Below are positions 1 to 10,084 of a stretch of 64,000 bases of DNA, piece by piece. Below the pieces are notes generated by a model, which saw nothing but the letters and a program-made list of their open reading frames with translations, made no database searches and was not told the DNA's origin. Position numbers and translations under genes: made by a program. Each line of letters opens with the position of its first letter. Positions within the stretch are counted from its first letter, which is position 1. Origin of the DNA: Paracoccus kondratievae. Lineage in GTDB: Bacteria > Pseudomonadota > Alphaproteobacteria > Rhodobacterales > Rhodobacteraceae. The stretch spans positions 1,603,001 through 1,667,000 of the forward strand of contig NZ_CP045072.1 of NCBI RefSeq assembly GCF_009301415.1. Reading direction: 5' to 3'.

Positions 1-885
1 GATGACGAGCATTGCAACGGCGGCGATCCGATGTTTTCGCCCAGCCAGCGCATCTGGGGCTATGAAACCCCGGACGGCAGCTTTGCTCAGTTCACCCGCG
101 TTCAGGCCCAGCAGCTGATGCCCCGCCCGCGCCATCTGACCTGGGAGGAATCGGCCTGCTACACGCTGACCCTTGCCACCGCCTACCGCATGCTCTTTGG
201 GCATGAACCACATGAGCTGAAACCGGGCATGAACGTGCTGGTCTGGGGCGCCTCGGGCGGGCTCGGCAGCTTTGCCATTCAGCTGATCAACACCGCTGGC
301 GCCAATGCCATCGGCGTGATCTCGGATGAGGACAAGCGCGATTTCGTCATGAGCCTGGGGGCCAAGGGCGTCATCAACCGCAAAGAGTTCAAGTGCTGGG
401 GTCAGCTGCCAAAGGTGAACACCCCTGAATATAAGGAATGGTTCAACGAGGCCCGCCGCTTTGGCAAGGCGATCTGGGACTTTACCGGCAAGGGCAACAA
501 CGTCGACATCGTTTTTGAACACCCAGGGGAGGCGACTTTCCCGGTCTCGACCTTCGTCTGCAAAAAGGGCGGCATGGTCGTGATCTGTGCCGGGACCTCG
601 GGCTTTAACTGCACTTTTGACGTCCGCTACCTCTGGATGCACCAAAAGCGCCTGCAGGGCAGCCATTTCGCCCATCTGAAACAAGCATCCGAGGCCAACC
701 GCCTGATGCTGGAACGCCGGCTCGATCCCTGTATGTCCGAGGTCTTTCCCTGGGCCGAGATTCCGCAGGCGCATGTGAAAATGCTGCGCAATGAACACAA
801 GCCCGGCAATATGGCGGTACTGGTCCAGGCCCCGGTGACCGGCCTGCGCACCTTTGAGGACGCGCTTGAGGCGGGGCGCCGCTGA
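1..885 (+). CDS. ccr: Crotonyl-CoA carboxylase/reductase, C-terminal part
   Basis: The gene is open at the left edge; 294 C-terminal residues are visible of the roughly 430 usual for the family. It catalyses NADPH-dependent reductive carboxylation of crotonyl-CoA to ethylmalonyl-CoA in the cytosol, the key step of the ethylmalonyl-CoA pathway for acetate assimilation. A zinc-less MDR fold is visible: a Rossmann motif WGASGGLGSFAIQL and the family-typical FEHPGE and GSHFAH stretches, which in characterised enzymes carry CO2-binding residues. The reading frame is open from base 1. A strong terminator hairpin follows. Identification is firm from overall sequence character. Confidence 0.95.
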   Translation, partial: DDEHCNGGDPMFSPSQRIWGYETPDGSFAQFTRVQAQQLMPRPRHLTWEESACYTLTLATAYRMLFGHEPHELKPGMNVLVWGASGGLGSFAIQLINTAGANAIGVISDEDKRDFVMSLGAKGVINRKEFKCWGQLPKVNTPEYKEWFNEARRFGKAIWDFTGKGNNVDIVFEHPGEATFPVSTFVCKKGGMVVICAGTSGFNCTFDVRYLWMHQKRLQGSHFAHLKQASEANRLMLERRLDPCMSEVFPWAEIPQAHVKMLRNEHKPGNMAVLVQAPVTGLRTFEDALEAGRR

Positions 886-904
886 CCCCGACCCTTGCGC
901 ATTC

Positions 905-948
905 GGACCGTCCGGCGAGTGGAGGCGCCGGGCGGTCCTTTCTGTTTT
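905..948 (+). terminator. Rho-independent terminator after ccr
   Basis: A 13-bp stem (left arm 905-917, right arm 926-938, one G-T pair) closes an 8-base loop and is followed by a T-rich run. It sits 19 bp after the ccr stop. Confidence 0.8.
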
Positions 949-1083
949 GCGGGCGCCATTTATCTGCGCAGGCTGTCTCTGCCCTGTCAGCAGGCAGATG
1001 CGATTCGTCTTAAATCCTGATATTTTTGAATTTCCTGTCGCATAGATCGATCACTTCGCCGAAAATTTCGGCATTTTGCCTAA

Positions 1084-2523
<1,440 letters not shown>

Positions 2524-2532
2524 TCCTGCGGT

Positions 2533-2557
2533 GCGGGCCGGGATCCTTCCGGCCCGC
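2533..2557 (+). terminator. GC-rich hairpin after gdhA
   Basis: A 9-bp perfect stem (GCGGGCCGG paired with CCGGCCCGC) lies 10 bp after the gdhA stop. There is no T-run, so termination is likely but may need Rho. Confidence 0.5.
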
Positions 2558-2625
2558 CTGCTTGCCAGCCCGGTACGCGACCGCTAATCGGCGGGAATGT
2601 TATTTTCTACGGGTTGCCACCAGTT

Positions 2626-3234
2626 ATGCTGATCTTCATCAAGCCTCGCATCGTGCTACTGTCGGTCCCAAAGACCGGCACCACGGCCCTGGAAGAGGCG
2701 CTCGCCCCCAAGGCCGAGATCGTCCTGCGTACCCGGCCCGAGATCAAGCATCTGAACCTGAAACAGTATCGCGCACGCATCCGCCCCCTGCTCGCCCCTC
2801 TGGGCAATCCCGAGTTCCAGACCGTCGCTGTGATCCGCGAACCGCTGGAATGGCTGCGCAGCTGGTATCGCTTTCGGGCCCGCGACACGCTGATCGGTCA
2901 TCCCAACAGTACCGCCCATATCAGCTTTGAACGTTTCGCCGCCGATTACCTGCTGGAAATGGACAACCGCCCCGCCTATGCCCGGCTCGGTCGGCAATCC
3001 GACCTGCTGACCGACCAACAGGGCAATATCGCTGTCGATTACATCTTCCGTTATGAGGCCATGCCCGCACTGACGGAATTCCTGTCACGGCGGCTGGAGA
3101 CGCCAATCCGGCTGCCACGCCGCAATGTCTCGCCCACAGCCGTGACCGAGCTTGAGCCCGAAACCGAGGTCAGGCTGCGCGAAACCCTGTCGCGCGACTA
3201 TCAGATCTGGCAGGCCGCGCGTCAGACGCCGTAA
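2626..3234 (+). CDS. Sulfotransferase-family protein
   Basis: 202 residues. The N-terminus has a beta strand followed by VPKTGTTAL (about residues 14-22), the 5'-phosphosulfate-binding loop of PAPS-dependent sulfotransferases. REPLEWLRSWYRF in the middle matches the 3'-phosphate-binding Arg/Ser region. It would transfer a sulfuryl group to an unknown acceptor; many small Rhodobacteraceae homologues have no assigned substrate. The start is uncertain: ATG at 2626 is chosen, but TTG at 2614 is also in frame. The 3' end overlaps the convergent RatA-like gene by 13 bp. Confidence 0.72.
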   Translation: MLIFIKPRIVLLSVPKTGTTALEEALAPKAEIVLRTRPEIKHLNLKQYRARIRPLLAPLGNPEFQTVAVIREPLEWLRSWYRFRARDTLIGHPNSTAHISFERFAADYLLEMDNRPAYARLGRQSDLLTDQQGNIAVDYIFRYEAMPALTEFLSRRLETPIRLPRRNVSPTAVTELEPETEVRLRETLSRDYQIWQAARQTP

Positions 3235-3674
3235 AGCGCCTTTGCCCGATCTTCAAAGGCACGGACGATGCGAGACATCGCCTCGCCAAAGACGACGCCG
3301 ATCACTTTGCCCAGCACGGCGTTGCGGAACTCGAAATCGACAAAGAAATCGACACGGCAGCCGCCTTCGGGCAGGTCGGCAAAGGCCCAGCCGCTGCGCA
3401 GATATTTGAACGGCCCGTCCAGATATTCGGTGTCGATGCGCTTATCCTGCGGCCACAGCGTGACGCGAGAACCGAATCGCTCGCGAAAGACCTTGAAGCT
3501 GATGACCAGATCGGCCTCGACCACCTCGCTGCCCGGCGCCCCCGGCCTGCGTGAGCGGATACGGGCGGCGGTATTCCATGGCAGGAACTGCGGGTACCTT
3601 TCGATATCGGCCACCAGTGCATACATCTGGTCGGCGGTATAAGGTAGATTTCGGCTGTCGCTGTGCTGAGGCAA
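3222..3674 (-). CDS. RatA/Coq10-family SRPBCC protein
   Basis: 150 residues of START-like (SRPBCC) fold. The pattern YTADQMYALVADIERYPQFLPW at the N-terminus and FEFRNAVLGKVIGVVFGEAMSRIVRAFEDRA at the C-terminus is characteristic of the family. Members bind ubiquinone (Coq10) and support respiration; the E. coli homologue is annotated as the RatA ribosome-association toxin. In an aerobic alphaproteobacterium with no partner antitoxin nearby, the quinone-chaperone role is the better inference. The start is a TTG; no better ATG precedes the conserved N-terminus. Confidence 0.85.
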   Translation of the reverse strand: MPQHSDSRNLPYTADQMYALVADIERYPQFLPWNTAARIRSRRPGAPGSEVVEADLVISFKVFRERFGSRVTLWPQDKRIDTEYLDGPFKYLRSGWAFADLPEGGCRVDFFVDFEFRNAVLGKVIGVVFGEAMSRIVRAFEDRAKALYGV

Positions 3675-3730
3675 GGCTCGTCCCGGGACGTATTCGAATT
3701 TCGGCGCAGCACTAGCAGGGAAAGGGACAC

Positions 3731-3919
3731 ATGAACAACCTCATCTGGCTGATCCGGGCGTCACGTTGGGCGCGTAATCCGCCCAGTGCCCGCATGGTCA
3801 AGCTGGTGTTCGCCGTCATCGCCCTTGGTCTGGTGATCGCGGGGCTGGAATATTTCGGCCTTTGGCCCGACTGGGCAACGACCGAACGGCCGCGCGGCAT
3901 CCATTTGCAGCGCCCGTAA
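3731..3919 (+). CDS. Small single-span membrane protein
   Basis: 62 residues. A basic N-terminal part (IRASRWARNP) precedes one hydrophobic helix at about residues 23-42 and a short polar tail. AGGGAAAGGG gives a strong ribosome site 4-13 bp before the ATG, and a terminator hairpin follows directly, so the gene is probably real. Function is not recognised; it resembles short conserved membrane proteins of Rhodobacterales. Confidence 0.65.
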   Translation: MNNLIWLIRASRWARNPPSARMVKLVFAVIALGLVIAGLEYFGLWPDWATTERPRGIHLQRP

Positions 3920-3942
3920 GGCGCGGCACTGCCGCGCCCTTT
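3920..3942 (+). terminator. Terminator hairpin
   Basis: An 8-bp perfect stem (GGCGCGGC with GCCGCGCC, 3-base loop) followed by CTTT sits right after the stop of the small membrane protein. It may serve the facing peptidase gene too. Confidence 0.6.
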
Positions 3943-3964
3943 GATCCCGGCGCGCGCCGCCAGC

Positions 3965-4816
3965 TTACAGCCCTGCCGCAGCAAAGGTGTCGCATTGCGC
4001 CATCTGCCCCGAGGCAAAGCCGCGCTTGAACCAGGTCTGGCGCTGTTCGGCCGAACCATGGGTAAAGGCGTCCGGCACCGGCGCGCGTCCGGCCTTTTCC
4101 ATCAGCGTATCATCGCCCACCGCAGCGGCAGCGTTGATCGCCTCGGCAATATCGCCGTCATCAATGCTGTTGAATTGCTGGCTGGCGTGATGGGCCCAGA
4201 CACCGGCGAAACAGTCGGCCTGCAGCTCGGTCAGCACCGAAATGCGGTTTGCCTGGGCCTGCCCGCTTTGCTGACGCGCCTGCATGGTCTGGCTAAGGAT
4301 CCCCAGCTGGTTCTGGACATGGTGGCCGATCTCATGAGCGATGACATAGGCATAGGCGAAATCTCCACCCGCCTGCATGCGCTGGCTCATGACGCGGAAA
4401 AAGTCGGTGTCCAGATACACCTTGCGGTCGTTCGGGCAATAGAACGGTCCCATCGCCGCCGAAGCACCACCGCAAGCCGATTGCACCGCGCCCGAGAACA
4501 TCACAAGCGATGGCTGAACGTAGTCAGTCCCCGCCTGCCGGGGCAGGACCGAGGCCCAGACCTCTTCGGTATCGGCAAGCACGACCGAAACGAACTGGCC
4601 GATCTCCTGCTCTTCCTGGGTCAGTTCACGCGGCTCGGTTGACTGGCCGCCCTGATCAATCGCTCCGACGATGGGTGAGATGTCGACGCCAAAGAAGTAG
4701 CCCACGGCAAGCACCACCAGCACGCCGACCACACCCATGCCGCCGGCAGTACCGGCCCGGCCCATGCTGCGCCGGTCCTCGACATTCCTGCTGCCGCGTC
4801 TGCCCCGCCATTCCAT
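3965..4816 (-). CDS. Neutral zinc metallopeptidase, YpfJ family
   Basis: 283 residues. After a basic N-terminus, one membrane helix spans about residues 27-44, followed by a periplasmic domain with the zinc site HEIGHH at 161-166 and a downstream ELQADCFAGVWA stretch that supplies the third ligand. Cysteines near 116 and 127 may form a disulfide. The family (PF04228) is a membrane-anchored predicted protease of unknown substrate. The ATG at 4816 is preceded by GGGAGGAA and starts the family-typical MEWRGRRGS; an in-frame extension upstream lacks a ribosome site. Confidence 0.9.
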   Translation of the reverse strand: MEWRGRRGSRNVEDRRSMGRAGTAGGMGVVGVLVVLAVGYFFGVDISPIVGAIDQGGQSTEPRELTQEEQEIGQFVSVVLADTEEVWASVLPRQAGTDYVQPSLVMFSGAVQSACGGASAAMGPFYCPNDRKVYLDTDFFRVMSQRMQAGGDFAYAYVIAHEIGHHVQNQLGILSQTMQARQQSGQAQANRISVLTELQADCFAGVWAHHASQQFNSIDDGDIAEAINAAAAVGDDTLMEKAGRAPVPDAFTHGSAEQRQTWFKRGFASGQMAQCDTFAAAGL

Positions 4817-4950
4817 CGAGCATTCCTCCCATCGCGATGCGCTGCTCACGCCAAGGTTACTGCAACCCCGGCCATGCACAACACCGACGTGGGGTTGACA
4901 GTTCCGGCCTGCCCCCGCAGCACAGGGACCGCAGCGGCAAGGGGCGGGAC

Positions 4951-5547
4951 ATGTTCGACTGGGTGGTTTCGACGATCGAAAGCTGGGGCTATCTTGGCGT
5001 GTTCGTGCTGATGGTGGCCGAGCATATCTTTCCCCCCATCCCGTCCGAGGTAATCATGCCGCTGGCCGGTTTCCTGGCCGCAAGCGGACGTATGTCGCTG
5101 ACCCTGACCATCGTGACCGGCACGCTTGGTTCGGTTCTGGGTACCATGATCTGGTATTGGATCGGCCTGTGGTTCGGAGAAGAGCGGCTCAAGCGTTTTG
5201 CCGCGCGCCATGGGCGGCTGCTGACGCTGTCACCTTCGGACATTGATGCGGCGCATGACTGGTTCCAGCGTCACGGCGCGATGGCGGTATTTTTCGGCCG
5301 CATGATCCCGGCAATCCGCACACTTATTTCAGTTCCGGCCGGGCTTGCCCGGATGCCGATGTGGAAATTCCTGATCTATACGGTGATCGGCAGCGCGTTG
5401 TGGACCGGAGTGCTGACCTTTGCCGGGCTGATGCTGCATGAAAACTATGTGCTCGTCGGCGATTACATCGACCCGCTGTCCAAACTGGTCGTGATCGCCG
5501 TGGTGGTGGTCTATCTCTATCGCGTGATCACCTGGAAACCGCATTGA
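4951..5547 (+). CDS. DedA-family membrane protein
   Basis: 198 residues with several hydrophobic helices. The family signatures are present: FPPIPSEVIMPLAG near residue 27 and the F-x-G-R-x-x-P-A-x-R motif as FFGRMIPAIRT near residue 115. DedA proteins are inner-membrane half-transporters linked to lipid-carrier (undecaprenyl phosphate) flipping, envelope integrity and pH tolerance. The ATG follows AAGGGGCGGG. It is followed after about 50 bp by dsbB on the same strand. Confidence 0.9.
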   Translation: MFDWVVSTIESWGYLGVFVLMVAEHIFPPIPSEVIMPLAGFLAASGRMSLTLTIVTGTLGSVLGTMIWYWIGLWFGEERLKRFAARHGRLLTLSPSDIDAAHDWFQRHGAMAVFFGRMIPAIRTLISVPAGLARMPMWKFLIYTVIGSALWTGVLTFAGLMLHENYVLVGDYIDPLSKLVVIAVVVVYLYRVITWKPH

Positions 5548-5599
5548 GATCACGCAATTGGCACTTGCCGGGCAAGCGTGGCGGCCCTAACCCAAGCGC

Positions 5600-6094
5600 A
5601 TGAGCGAAGTATCAAGCAAACAGATCGCCGTGACCGCCGCCGCAGGTTCTGCCGCGCTGCTGGCCGCCGCGCTGACCTTTCAGATGCTCGGCTATGCGCC
5701 TTGCGAGCTTTGCATCCTGCAACGCTGGCCGCATCTTGTGGCTGCAATCGTCGGCGTGCTGATCTGGTGGCTGGGCTGGAAACGCTGGCTGGCCGCGCTG
5801 GGGCTGATCGCTGCGCTTTGCGCCACCGGCTTTGCGATTTATCACGCCGGGGTCGAGCTGAAGCTGTGGCTGGGACCGCAGCATTGCTCGGGCGGCGTGG
5901 CGGGGCTGGCGACGCTCTCGACTCAGGACCTGCTGACCGCGCTGGAGGCGGCGCCGGTCGTGCGCTGCGACGAAGTAAGCTGGAGCTTGTTCGGCATCTC
6001 GATGGCGGGCTGGAACGCGATCTGCTCGGCGCTGCTTTCGGCACTGTGGCTGGTGTCGGTCCGGGGTCGCAGCCGGGTGAAAGGCATCGCTTAA
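5600..6094 (+). CDS. dsbB: Disulfide bond formation protein DsbB
   Basis: 164 residues, four membrane helices. The first redox pair is CELC at residues 35-38 and the second pair is Cys96 and Cys123 in the second periplasmic loop, as in DsbB. It would reoxidise DsbA-type periplasmic oxidases and pass electrons to ubiquinone. The C-terminal VSWSLFGISMAGWN is typical of alphaproteobacterial members. No dsbA lies nearby. Confidence 0.92.
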   Translation: MSEVSSKQIAVTAAAGSAALLAAALTFQMLGYAPCELCILQRWPHLVAAIVGVLIWWLGWKRWLAALGLIAALCATGFAIYHAGVELKLWLGPQHCSGGVAGLATLSTQDLLTALEAAPVVRCDEVSWSLFGISMAGWNAICSALLSALWLVSVRGRSRVKGIA

Positions 6095-6186
6095 GGCAGG
6101 GAATCGCCCAGTAAAGGCCGCGTCAAGATTGCACCCAAGGCAGGTATGGGATAGACCCGTTACCAACAAGATCTTGAGGTTTTCCC

Positions 6187-8928
6187 GTGGCCGACACCCC
6201 TGAAAACGACGACGACACCCCCGAAGCCGGCTCGCCCGAGCGTGCGGTGATGGCCCATGACGGTCCGGTGATCGACATCGCGCATGAAATGCGCTCGTCC
6301 TATCTGGACTATGCCATGTCGGTTATCGTCAGCCGGGCGATTCCCGATCTGCGCGACGGGCTCAAGCCCGTGCACCGCCGCGTGCTGTTTGCGATGCACG
6401 AAACCGGCAACACCCATGACAAACCCTATCGCAAATCGGCCCGCCCGGTTGGCGATACGATGGGTAAATATCACCCGCATGGCGACGCCTCGATCTATGA
6501 CGCCTTGGTGCGGATGGCTCAGCCGTTTTCAATGTCGCTGCCGCTGCTGGACGGTCAGGGCAACTTTGGCAGCATGGACGGCGACAGCCCGGCAGCCATG
6601 CGCTATACCGAAGTGCGGATGGCCAAGCCTTCGGCCTATCTGCTGATGGATATCGACAAGGATACAGTCGATTTTCAGGACAACTATGACGGCAAGGACC
6701 GTGAGCCGACCGTCCTGCCGGCGCGCTTTCCGAACATGCTGGTCAATGGCGCGGGCGGCATCGCCGTTGGCATGGCGACCAACATCCCGCCCCACAACCT
6801 GGGCGAAGTGGTCGATGCAACGCTGGCGCTGATCGAGAACCCCGACCTGCCGACCGAGCGTCTGCTGGAAATCGTCCCCGGCCCGGACTTCCCGACCGGC
6901 GGCCTGATCCTTGGCCGCGCGGGCGCACGCAAGGCCTATCTTGAAGGCCGCGGCAGCATCATCGTGCGCGCCAAGACCCGGATCGAGGAAACCCGCGCCG
7001 GTCGTCAGGCGATCATCCTTGATGAGATCCCCTATCAGGTGAACAAGGCGGGGCTGATCGAAAAGATCGCCGAGCTTGCCAAGGAAAAACGCATCGAGGG
7101 CATCGCTCATGTGCAGGACGAATCCGACCGCGTCGGCGTCCGCGTGGTGATTGAGCTAAAGCGCGATGCCACGGCCGAGGTCGTGCTGAACCAGCTGTTC
7201 CGTTTTACCCCGATGCAGACAAGCTTTGGCGCCAACATGCTGGCGCTGAACGGCGGCCGGCCTGAACAGCTGACACTGCGCGATTTCCTGACCCACTTCA
7301 TTGCATTCCGCGAAGAGGTCGTCGCCCGCCGCACCGCCTATGAGCTGCGCAAGGCGCGCGAACGCGCCCATGTGCTGTGCGGACTTGCCGTGGCTGTGTC
7401 GAATGTCGATGAGGTGGTTGCGACGATCCGCAGTTCGGCCGATGCGGCCGAGGCGCGCGAACGGCTGATGACCCGCCGCTGGCCCGCCCGGGAAATCGTC
7501 GAATATCTGAAGCTGATCGACGACCCGCTGCATCCGGTGAACGAAGACGGGACCTACAACCTGTCCGAAGCCCAGGCCCGCGCCATTCTGGAACTGCGCC
7601 TGCAGCGCCTGACCCAGCTTGGCGTGCAAGAGGTTACGGATGAGCTGAAATCGCTGGCCGAATCAATCCGGGATTTCCTCGCCATCCTCGCCTCGCGCGA
7701 AAGGATCATGGATATCATCTCGGACGAACTGCGCGAGGTAAGAGAGCTTTTCGCCGTACCGCGCCGGACCGAGATCACCGACTGGGCTGGCGATCTGGAC
7801 GACGAGGACCTGATCGAGCGCGAGGATATGGTCGTCACCATCACCTCGGGCGGCTATATCAAACGTACTGCTCTGGCCGAATTCCGTGCTCAACGGCGCG
7901 GCGGCAAGGGCCTGTCGGGCATGGCCACAAAAGAAGATGACGTTGTTACCACGCTCTTTGTCGCCAATACCCACACCGAGCTGTTGTTCTTTACCACCGA
8001 TGGCATGGTCTATCGGATGAAGTGCTGGCGCCTGCCCCTGGGCGGACGGACCTCGAAGGGCAAGGCGATCGTCAACATCCTGCCGATCCAGCCCGGGGTA
8101 TCAATCGCGGCACTGATGCCGGTCGATGCGCCTGAAAAGGATTGGGAAGATTATCAGGTGGTCTTTGCCACATCCGAAGGTGATGTGCGCCGCAACGCCC
8201 TGTCCGATTTTGCCAATGTCATGCGCAACGGCAAGATCGCCATGCGCCTGCCCGAGGGGGTCGAGTTGATCGGTGCACGCATGGCGACCGAGAATGACGA
8301 TGTCATGCTGGTGACCGCCGCCGGCCGGGCGATCCGCTTCCCGACCACTGATGTCCGGGTGTTCAAAGGCCGCGATTCCACGGGTGTCCGCGGCATCCGG
8401 CTGGCCGAAGGCGACCGTGTGGTCAGCATGTCGGTCATCCGCCATTTCGAGGCCGATCCTGCCGAACGTGCCGCCTATCTGAAGATGCGCCGCGCTGTCG
8501 AAGGCGCACTGGACGATGGAGCCGAGGCAGATGAGGACGAAGATCACGTCGCCGAAACCGCGATCAGCCAGGAACGCTATGCCGAAATGTCTGCGGCCGA
8601 AGATCTGATCCTGACCATCACTTCGCGTGGATCGGGCAAGATCAGCTCGTCCCACGACTATCCTGTGCGCGGACGTGGCGGTCAGGGCGTCATGGCGATG
8701 GACAAAGCGATGCGCGGCGGGCCTCTGGTCGCAAGCTTCCCGGTCGAACGGGACGATCAGATCATGCTGGCAACCTCGACCGGTCAGTCGATCCGTGTGC
8801 CTGTCGATCAAATCAGCTTCCGTTCACGTTCTGCCGGCGGCGTACGCGTGTTTAACACCGCTTCGGATGAAGAAGTGGTTTCTGTTGCCCGTATCGCCGA
8901 GAATGGCGAGGATGATGCCGAGGCCTGA
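6187..8928 (+). CDS. gyrA: DNA gyrase subunit A
   Basis: 913 residues; the GTG start is preceded by TTGAGG. It cuts and religates DNA in the A2B2 gyrase that supercoils DNA. The catalytic tyrosine is Tyr140 in [11 protein letters not shown] (E. coli Tyr122). In the quinolone-determining region the E. coli Ser83 position is Ala101 and Asp87 is conserved as Asp105; Ala here is usual for alphaproteobacteria and goes with lower intrinsic quinolone sensitivity. The C-terminal beta-pinwheel carries the GyrA-box QRRGGKG and an acidic insertion (about residues 775-790) typical of the class. Confidence 0.98.
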   Translation: MADTPENDDDTPEAGSPERAVMAHDGPVIDIAHEMRSSYLDYAMSVIVSRAIPDLRDGLKPVHRRVLFAMHETGNTHDKPYRKSARPVGDTMGKYHPHGDASIYDALVRMAQPFSMSLPLLDGQGNFGSMDGDSPAAMRYTEVRMAKPSAYLLMDIDKDTVDFQDNYDGKDREPTVLPARFPNMLVNGAGGIAVGMATNIPPHNLGEVVDATLALIENPDLPTERLLEIVPGPDFPTGGLILGRAGARKAYLEGRGSIIVRAKTRIEETRAGRQAIILDEIPYQVNKAGLIEKIAELAKEKRIEGIAHVQDESDRVGVRVVIELKRDATAEVVLNQLFRFTPMQTSFGANMLALNGGRPEQLTLRDFLTHFIAFREEVVARRTAYELRKARERAHVLCGLAVAVSNVDEVVATIRSSADAAEARERLMTRRWPAREIVEYLKLIDDPLHPVNEDGTYNLSEAQARAILELRLQRLTQLGVQEVTDELKSLAESIRDFLAILASRERIMDIISDELREVRELFAVPRRTEITDWAGDLDDEDLIEREDMVVTITSGGYIKRTALAEFRAQRRGGKGLSGMATKEDDVVTTLFVANTHTELLFFTTDGMVYRMKCWRLPLGGRTSKGKAIVNILPIQPGVSIAALMPVDAPEKDWEDYQVVFATSEGDVRRNALSDFANVMRNGKIAMRLPEGVELIGARMATENDDVMLVTAAGRAIRFPTTDVRVFKGRDSTGVRGIRLAEGDRVVSMSVIRHFEADPAERAAYLKMRRAVEGALDDGAEADEDEDHVAETAISQERYAEMSAAEDLILTITSRGSGKISSSHDYPVRGRGGQGVMAMDKAMRGGPLVASFPVERDDQIMLATSTGQSIRVPVDQISFRSRSAGGVRVFNTASDEEVVSVARIAENGEDDAEA

Positions 8929-8997
8929 GGCGACAGCCCCGGGCCGTGACCGGCGCGCATCCGCGCGGACCATCGCCGGCAATGTGAGGACAGCGGA

Positions 8998-10068
8998 TTG
9001 AACAGGCGGGATTCGAATCTGGCCGTGCGGCTGCAGACCGGTTTTCTGGGCGTGATCGCCTTTGGCCTGATCCTGTTTTTGCTGGTACAGGCGCGCTTTA
9101 TCCTGATCTGCCTTGTCCTTGCGATTATCATTTTTTCGCTGACGAGCGATGCGATCTCTGCCTTTGCCCGGCTGAAGGTGCCCAACTGGCTGGCAACCAC
9201 GCTGGCGCTGATTGCCATTGCCATCGGCCTGCTTTGGGCCGCGACCGCAGTGGTGGCGCAGGTGAACGAAGTCGTCTCGATCTCAATTACCTACGCCGAC
9301 CGGGCACAGGTTGCGCTGGCACGGCTAAGCCAGGAATGGGGCCCGAATGTGCAAGAGGCGATCGGCACCTTCATGGGCAATATCGACTTTGCGGGCTGGT
9401 TGCGGTCAGCTGCGGCGCAGGCATCAAACCTGATTTCGGGCTCGGTCCTGATCCTGACCTTTGTCGGCTTCATGTTCAGTGAACGGATCTGGTTTCCCAT
9501 CAAGATCGAGCGCCTGACCGGAGATCCGACCCGCGCCCAGCAGGTGCTCGAGACCGTTCACAAGATCATGCGGCGCGTGAACCGCTATCTGGTCGTCAAG
9601 GCGGCAATCAGCGCGGTCACTGCGATGCTGATCTGGGCGATCTTTCGCATCGAAGGGCTCGAACTCGCCGGCGCGGTCGCCATGCTGACTTTCATCCTGA
9701 ACTTCATCCCGACGCTGGGTTCGATTATCGCCACGGTGATCACCTTTGCCATGGTGCTGGCGCAGACCGGGGACCCTGCAACCACCCTGACCGTCGGCGG
9801 CCTGACGGTTGCGGTTCAGTTCATCATCGGCAATGTCTTCGACCCCATGCTGTTGGGACAGACGCTGCGGCTTTCGTCATTCGGGATCGTGCTGTCTCTG
9901 GCCTTCTGGGGGGTGATCTGGGGAATCGCCGGTACCTTCCTTGCCGTGCCGATCATGGTCGCGATCATGATCGTCTGCGCCCAGATCCCATGGTTGCGCC
10001 CTGTAGCGATCATGCTGTCGCAAGAGGGCCTGCCCGAGCAAGAGCCGACAACCCGCCTGCGCCGCTAA
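8998..10068 (+). CDS. AI-2E/PerM-family transporter
   Basis: 356 residues with about eight hydrophobic helices. The C-terminal half has the family-like stretch FILNFIPTLGSIIATVITF and the tail NVFDPMLLGQTLRLSSFGIVLSLAFWGVIWG. The family (PF01594) includes autoinducer-2 exporters, Na+/H+ antiporters and unassigned permeases, so the substrate is unknown. The start is TTG at 8998 after GTGAGGAC. It follows gyrA by 69 bp and may be co-transcribed. Confidence 0.88.
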   Translation: MNRRDSNLAVRLQTGFLGVIAFGLILFLLVQARFILICLVLAIIIFSLTSDAISAFARLKVPNWLATTLALIAIAIGLLWAATAVVAQVNEVVSISITYADRAQVALARLSQEWGPNVQEAIGTFMGNIDFAGWLRSAAAQASNLISGSVLILTFVGFMFSERIWFPIKIERLTGDPTRAQQVLETVHKIMRRVNRYLVVKAAISAVTAMLIWAIFRIEGLELAGAVAMLTFILNFIPTLGSIIATVITFAMVLAQTGDPATTLTVGGLTVAVQFIIGNVFDPMLLGQTLRLSSFGIVLSLAFWGVIWGIAGTFLAVPIMVAIMIVCAQIPWLRPVAIMLSQEGLPEQEPTTRLRR

Positions 10069-10084
10069 CCCCCCTCACGCGGAG

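Noticed and set aside
3222..3674. Toxin-antitoxin call for the RatA-like gene
   Set aside because: No antitoxin partner nearby; alphaproteobacterial members more likely serve ubiquinone function.
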